DNA from: Pseudomonadota bacterium
GTDB lineage: Bacteria; Pseudomonadota; Gammaproteobacteria; Xanthomonadales; Xanthomonadaceae
Length of the DNA stretch: 5,111 bases
NCBI GenBank assembly: GCA_023423605.1
Contig: JAFAFF010000210.1
Span: 1 to 5,111, forward strand
Reading direction: 5' to 3'
The translations under genes were made by a program, and so were the position numbers. The notes beneath the pieces are model-generated. The model was not told the DNA's origin, made no database searches, and saw only the letters and a program-made list of their open reading frames with translations. How positions within the stretch are numbered: the first letter of the stretch is position 1; the number at the start of each line of letters is the position of its first letter. Of the stretch, positions 1 to 5,111 are shown piece by piece.

Positions 1-99
1 CCACATGGATGTGCTTGTGCGCGTCCCCCGTCCAGCCTCCCCACTCGGCCAACGGCGACACGTAGCAGGCCAGCCACGAGGGGCTCAGCCGTTCGCCGG

Positions 100-105
100 T
101 ACAAT
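100..105 (+). promoter_or_regulatory. Possible queF -10 element (TACAAT), implying a leaderless transcript
   Basis: TACAAT matches the sigma-70 -10 consensus at 5 of 6 positions. It ends 7 bases before ATG 113, which would place the transcription start at or beside the A of that ATG. This fits the lack of a ribosome binding site. No convincing -35 hexamer is visible near 77-82, so the call rests on one element. If it is real, the alternative ATG at 104 lies inside the promoter and cannot be the start. Confidence 0.35.
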
Positions 106-112
106 GGCCACC

Positions 113-934
113 ATGAACAACACCCCCCAGGACTCCAGCCTCGGTCGCGAGGTCAGCTACCCGTCGCAGTACGATCCCGGCCTGCTGTTTCCCATCCCTC
201 GTGCTGCTGCGCGTGCCGAAATCGGCCTGCAGGACAATGCCCTGCCATTCGTGGGGCATGACCGTTGGCATGCCTTCGAACTGGGATGGCTGGACCTGCG
301 CGGCAAGCCACAGGTCGCCGTGGCCACGGTGCAGGTGCCCTGCACCTCGCCGCACCTGGTGGAATCGAAGTCCTTCAAGCTGTACCTGAACTCCCTCAAC
401 AGCGCCCGGTTCCCGGATGCCGAGGCGCTGCGCACCCGTATCGTGGCCGATCTTTCCGCCTGCGCCGGTGCGCCGGTGCAGGTGGGCTTCGGCCTGCCCG
501 CGCTGTGCGAGACACCCCAGGGTGAATCCATTGATGGGCTTGACGTGGACATCGACTGTTACGGGCCACCGCGTCCGGCGTTCCTCTCGGCCGATGCGGC
601 GCAGGTGGTCGAGGAAACGCTGGTGTCGGCGCTGCTGAAATCCAACTGTCCGGTCACCGGGCAACCCGACTGGGCCACGCTCAGCGTGCGCTACCGCGGC
701 CCCCGGATGGATCGCGCCGGGTTGCTGCGCTACCTGGTGAGTTACCGCGAACATGCCGAATTCCACGAACAATGCGTGGAGCGGATCTTCAGCGAGCTCA
801 GCCAGCGCTGCTCGCCGCACTGGCTGGAAGTGGAAGCGCGATACACGCGTCGCGGTGGCTTGGACATCAATCCGTGGCGGGCCAGCCCGGGCATCCACAC
901 GCCGGCAACCCTGTATCGCGAACTGCGACAGTAG
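113..934 (+). CDS. queF: NADPH-dependent 7-cyano-7-deazaguanine (preQ0) reductase QueF
   Basis: QueF reduces the nitrile of preQ0 to the amine preQ1 using two NADPH, a cytoplasmic step in making the queuosine of tRNA anticodons. The 273-residue product has the length of the long, two-module (E. coli-type) QueF. The family motif [11 protein letters not shown] lies at residues 84-94. The nucleophilic cysteine is C179 in [11 protein letters not shown], the catalytic aspartate is D186, and H218/E219 lie in FHEQ. All sit 11 residues earlier than the E. coli equivalents (C190, D197, H229), so spacing is intact. The C-terminus carries the typical [16 protein letters not shown] (241-256). ATG 113 is preferred because [15 protein letters not shown] matches Xanthomonadaceae QueF N-termini. 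An in-frame ATG at 104 would add three residues, and the open frame back to position 5 looks non-coding. There is no Shine-Dalgarno sequence before either ATG. The gene appears monocistronic and functional. Confidence 0.96.
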   Translation: MNNTPQDSSLGREVSYPSQYDPGLLFPIPRAAARAEIGLQDNALPFVGHDRWHAFELGWLDLRGKPQVAVATVQVPCTSPHLVESKSFKLYLNSLNSARFPDAEALRTRIVADLSACAGAPVQVGFGLPALCETPQGESIDGLDVDIDCYGPPRPAFLSADAAQVVEETLVSALLKSNCPVTGQPDWATLSVRYRGPRMDRAGLLRYLVSYREHAEFHEQCVERIFSELSQRCSPHWLEVEARYTRRGGLDINPWRASPGIHTPATLYRELRQ

Positions 935-966
935 TGCCCGCGTCGGCCAGTTGCGCCCGTGAGTGA

Positions 967-995
967 TGAAGCCGATCGCCGCAGCGTCGGCTTCA
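967..995 (+). other. Stem-loop downstream of queF
   Basis: TGAAGCCGA (967-975) and TCGGCTTCA (987-995) form a perfect 9-bp stem around an 11-base loop, 32 bases after the queF stop. No T-run follows on either strand, so it is not a classical intrinsic terminator. It could protect the queF 3' end or assist Rho-dependent termination. Its role is inferred only from position. Confidence 0.4.
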
Positions 996-1058
996 CGCCA
1001 AAACCATCCCCATTTAACAAGCCGTGTGACACCGTGCGATCCACGAAGTCATAAAGAC

Positions 1059-1063
1059 GGGAG
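1059..1063 (+). promoter_or_regulatory. Ribosome binding site of the LysM gene (GGGAG)
   Basis: GGGAG lies 7 bases before ATG 1071. It decides the start: the frame is open upstream to an ATG at 963, but that ATG lacks such a site, overlaps the stem-loop at 967-995, and would add a sequence unlike LysM proteins. Confidence 0.7.
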
Positions 1064-1070
1064 TGAATGG

Positions 1071-1373
1071 ATGAGCACGGACAAGAAGGCCGATTTTTCC
1101 GGCGTCACCAGCAGCGTGGACAGCACGGCCGATCAACAGCCCAAGGCTGATTTTTCCGGCGTGAGCGCCAAGGTGGACAGCACGGCGGAAGTCGTCCAGC
1201 AGACCCATACGGTTGAAAAGGGCGACACGTTGTCAGGCATTGCCAAGCAGCATCTGGGCGACGCGAATGCCTGGAGGCAGATTTTCGAAGCCAACCGCGA
1301 TGTGCTGGACGACCCGGACAGGATCCAGCCCGGGCAGGTCCTCAAGCTGCCCGCGAAGACCACCGGCGCCTGA
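1071..1373 (+). CDS. Small LysM-domain protein (Kbp/YgaU-like C-terminal half), no signal peptide
   Basis: This 100-residue protein ends in a single LysM domain (about residues 45-94). It begins THTVEKGDTLSGIAKQHLGD, continues through the IFEANRDVL segment, and closes with DRIQPGQVLKLP. The pattern closely resembles the LysM half of E. coli Kbp (YgaU), a cytoplasmic potassium-binding protein, including the extra 'ANRDVLDDPDRI' stretch before the PGQ turn. Kbp normally has an N-terminal BON domain. Here that place is taken by a polar, Ser/Asp-rich tail made of two tandem copies of KADFSGVxxxVDSTA (residues 6-20 and 25-39). No signal peptide or membrane segment is visible, so a cytoplasmic location is the simplest reading, although LysM usually binds peptidoglycan. 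It lies 37 bases upstream of the lipoprotein gene, probably co-transcribed. The domain is clear; the precise role is inferred. Confidence 0.9.
   Translation: MSTDKKADFSGVTSSVDSTADQQPKADFSGVSAKVDSTAEVVQQTHTVEKGDTLSGIAKQHLGDANAWRQIFEANRDVLDDPDRIQPGQVLKLPAKTTGA
1086..1187 (+). repeat. Direct repeat inside the LysM gene, 57-base period, two copies
   Basis: Core units 1086-1130 and 1143-1187 encode KADFSGVTSSVDSTA and KADFSGVSAKVDSTA. They are 12 of 15 residues identical and start exactly 57 bases (19 codons) apart. GATTTTTCCGGCGT and GTGGACAGCACGGC are nearly unchanged between copies, which points to a fairly recent in-frame duplication or to selection on both copies. Confidence 0.85.
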
Positions 1374-1395
1374 GCGCCATCCACAGCATCCATTT

Positions 1396-1402
1396 GGGAG
1401 GA
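1396..1402 (+). promoter_or_regulatory. Ribosome binding site of the lipoprotein gene (GGGAGGA)
   Basis: GGGAGGA lies 8 bases before ATG 1411, a strong Shine-Dalgarno match at good spacing. It fixes the start, rejecting the longer open frame that begins at 1213 inside the LysM gene. Confidence 0.8.
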
Positions 1403-1410
1403 AACCCCGC

Positions 1411-1908
1411 ATGATCAAGACCACTCCGCTCCAGAACGCCGTACTGGTCGCCCTGCTCGGCAGCGCCGCGCTTGTCGGCTGCAAGAAGAACGACGCCGAT
1501 GTGAACAGCACCGCGCCGGCAGCTACCGAAGCCCCGGCACCGATGACCGGTACCGCTCCGCCGATGGACCAGCCTACCGGTGCGGTGAACGTGTCGTCGG
1601 TGACCGTCGGCAAGACCGCCGCAGCGGACAAGTCGGTGGCCAACACCGCGCTGTTCGCCCCGCGTGACGACATCATCGTGTCGGTACGTACCGACGGTTC
1701 GGCCAGCAACGCCAATATCGGCGCCAAGCTGACCTTCCAGGACGGCCAGGTGGCCGGTGAGGAGAGCGCCACGCTCAATACATCGGGCACGGAAACGACC
1801 AACATCACTTTCAAGAATGCGAACGGCTGGCCGGCCGGCAAGTACCGCGCCGAGGTGATGGTGGACGGCAGGGCTGCGGGAACGCCGCAGGAATTCGAGG
1901 TCAAGTAA
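1411..1908 (+). CDS. Predicted outer-membrane lipoprotein with C-terminal beta-rich domain
   Basis: The 165-residue product starts with a lysine-containing n-region and a hydrophobic core (NAVLVALLGSAA), then the lipobox LVGC with C24 as the lipidated cysteine. The next residue is lysine, not aspartate, so outer-membrane sorting is expected. Residues about 30-58 form a Pro/Ala/Thr-rich tether. Residues about 60-165 form a soluble domain with alternating hydrophobic residues (DDIIVSVRTDG, AKLTFQDGQVAGE, TTNITFKNANGWPAGKY, RAEVMVDG, QEFEVK). This suggests an Ig-like or other beta-sandwich fold. No catalytic motif is seen and I do not recognise a named family. It follows the LysM gene by 37 bases and precedes a strong terminator, so it is the last gene of a probable two-gene operon. 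An envelope or stress-related role is inference from export and context. Confidence 0.88.
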   Translation: MIKTTPLQNAVLVALLGSAALVGCKKNDADVNSTAPAATEAPAPMTGTAPPMDQPTGAVNVSSVTVGKTAAADKSVANTALFAPRDDIIVSVRTDGSASNANIGAKLTFQDGQVAGEESATLNTSGTETTNITFKNANGWPAGKYRAEVMVDGRAAGTPQEFEVK

Positions 1909-1944
1909 GCCCGCGTATTACCGACTCTCTCCCGGTAATGGGCT
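1908..1944 (+). other. Bulged stem-loop immediately after the lipoprotein stop
   Basis: AGCCC (1908-1912) plus ATTACCG (1917-1923) can pair with CGGTAAT (1933-1939) plus GGGCT (1940-1944). This gives 12 base pairs with a 4-base bulge (GCGT) and a 9-base loop. It starts in the stop codon and lies 7 bases before the terminator hairpin. It may stabilise the mRNA 3' end. The pairing is visible; the function is inferred. Confidence 0.4.
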
Positions 1945-1951
1945 CAACGTG

Positions 1952-1980
1952 GACGCAGCCGCAAGGCTGCGTCTTTTTTT
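1952..1980 (+). terminator. Rho-independent terminator of the LysM-lipoprotein operon
   Basis: GACGCAGCC (1952-1960) pairs perfectly with GGCTGCGTC (1965-1973) around a GCAA tetraloop of the stable GNRA type. Seven T residues follow (1974-1980). This is a textbook intrinsic terminator 43 bases past the lipoprotein stop, and it separates the operon from the accessory-looking DNA to the right. No A-run precedes the stem, so it should work only in the plus direction. Confidence 0.93.
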
Positions 1981-2433
1981 GCACGGCCGATGGAAGCAGA
2001 CGCAGTACGGGATCTCTAGGATCAGGGGCCGTCCCTGACATGATGACCCACTGGTGGTCTCGTGCCTTATGTTTTTCCCATGCCGTGCGCCGGCCTGCGG
2101 ATATCTCCGGCCCCTGCAACGGACAGGCGCTGCGCTGCCGCCGTCATTCCGCAGCATATCTGCAACGCTGTGTTGGGCGTCAACGCATCGGGATACCCCC
2201 CCGCCTATTACCGTCAGCATGTTGACCGCGCTCTACAAGGACGCGCGATGGGGGTGGATATGGTCGCCCATCAGGATACGTACATCGATGGGCAGTGTGA
2301 GGACAGGCTGCGCGCCAGGTCGACTGTACATCTGCATCCCGCAACCAGCACCGTGTAGGAACTGGATCGTGCGACTGTCATCGCCAATACGGCGCAGCCG
2401 CCTGGCAGGGACTCCCGGAACTCACAGCGTGAG
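1981..2433. other. 450-base stretch with no confident intact gene
   Basis: All three plus frames stay open over long parts of this stretch, so open frame length is uninformative. The frame shared with the downstream gene (stop at 2044-2046, next stop the amber at 2356-2358) shows coding-like base use in its second half and is listed separately. A small hairpin, TCAGGG (2022-2027) with CCCTGA (2033-2038), is visible. No clear sigma-70 promoter, tRNA, insertion-sequence end or target-site duplication was seen. Confidence 0.6.
2062..2358 (+). pseudogene. Possible 5' part of an interrupted gene, ending at an in-frame amber codon
   Basis: This frame begins at GTG 2062 (alternatively ATG 2080) and ends at TAG 2356-2358. 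It is the same frame as the gene at 2434-2964, and no other stop lies between them. By hand count over codons 2143-2355, G+C is about 68% at first, 45% at second and 68% at third positions. The low second position is what coding DNA shows. The peptide is protein-like (for example SGYPPAYYRQHVDRALQGRA), and reading continues past the amber as ELDRATVIANTAQPP. A CAG-to-TAG change would explain the stop and would join both parts into about 300 codons. I do not recognise a family. It may instead be non-coding or a separate small gene, and no good ribosome site precedes the possible starts. Confidence 0.35.

Positions 2434-5111
<2,678 letters not shown>

Noticed and set aside
1..112. A minus-strand frame running off the left edge, including the peptide [19 protein letters not shown]
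   Set aside because: It reads like protein and could be the start of a divergent gene, but only about 35 codons are visible, there is no ATG or ribosome site, and the frame stays open into queF. This is too little to call.
5..112. Extension of queF upstream to the ATG at position 5
   Set aside because: The 36 extra residues are Pro/Arg-rich and unlike any QueF N-terminus. The family-like start at 113 is far better supported.
967..995. Reading the stem-loop after queF as an intrinsic terminator
   Set aside because: The stem is good but no T-run follows on either strand, so it is listed only as a stem-loop.
1026..1055. GTGACA and CATAAA, 18 bases apart, as a promoter for the LysM gene
   Set aside because: The implied transcription start would fall within the ribosome binding site at 1059-1063, leaving no usable leader.
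1233..1904. A 223-codon minus-strand open frame opposite the lipoprotein gene
   Set aside because: The plus strand has a ribosome site, signal peptide, lipobox and terminator. The minus frame has none of these and is explained as a mirror of biased codons.

Overview
The window reads as chromosomal DNA of a high-GC gammaproteobacterium of the Xanthomonadaceae, most likely Stenotrophomonas or a close relative. The evidence is the QueF sequence (Xanthomonas/Stenotrophomonas-like N-terminus), a monomeric-type NADP isocitrate dehydrogenase, and strong G/C bias at third codon positions (about 86% over the first 50 codons of the isocitrate dehydrogenase, counted by hand). All supported genes lie on the plus strand.

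Layout. (1) 113-934: queF, complete, making the queuosine precursor preQ1. A TACAAT hexamer sits where its transcript would start at or next to the ATG. (2) 935-1070: short gap with a 9-bp stem-loop and the ribosome site of the next gene. (3) 1071-1373 and 1411-1908: a probable two-gene operon encoding a small LysM protein without a signal peptide, followed by an outer-membrane-type lipoprotein. It ends in a textbook intrinsic terminator at 1952-1980. (4) 1981-2964: an accessory-looking stretch with weaker codon bias. It holds a 176-codon unrecognised gene (2434-2964) and, in the same frame upstream, a coding-like stretch cut off by an amber codon at 2356-2358. (5) 3113 to the right edge: icd, a monomeric NADP-dependent isocitrate dehydrogenase, about 90% complete, with every active-site and cofactor residue that I could place present.

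The genes do not form one pathway. queF and icd are housekeeping metabolism, and the LysM/lipoprotein pair looks like cell-envelope or ion-homeostasis physiology. The most unusual item is the 2434-2964 product: four LG-centred, helix-turn-helix-like motifs recur at an exact 36-residue period, in a gene that may be the surviving 3' part of a longer, nonsense-interrupted reading frame. No mobile-element genes, tRNAs, rRNAs or CRISPR arrays were seen.
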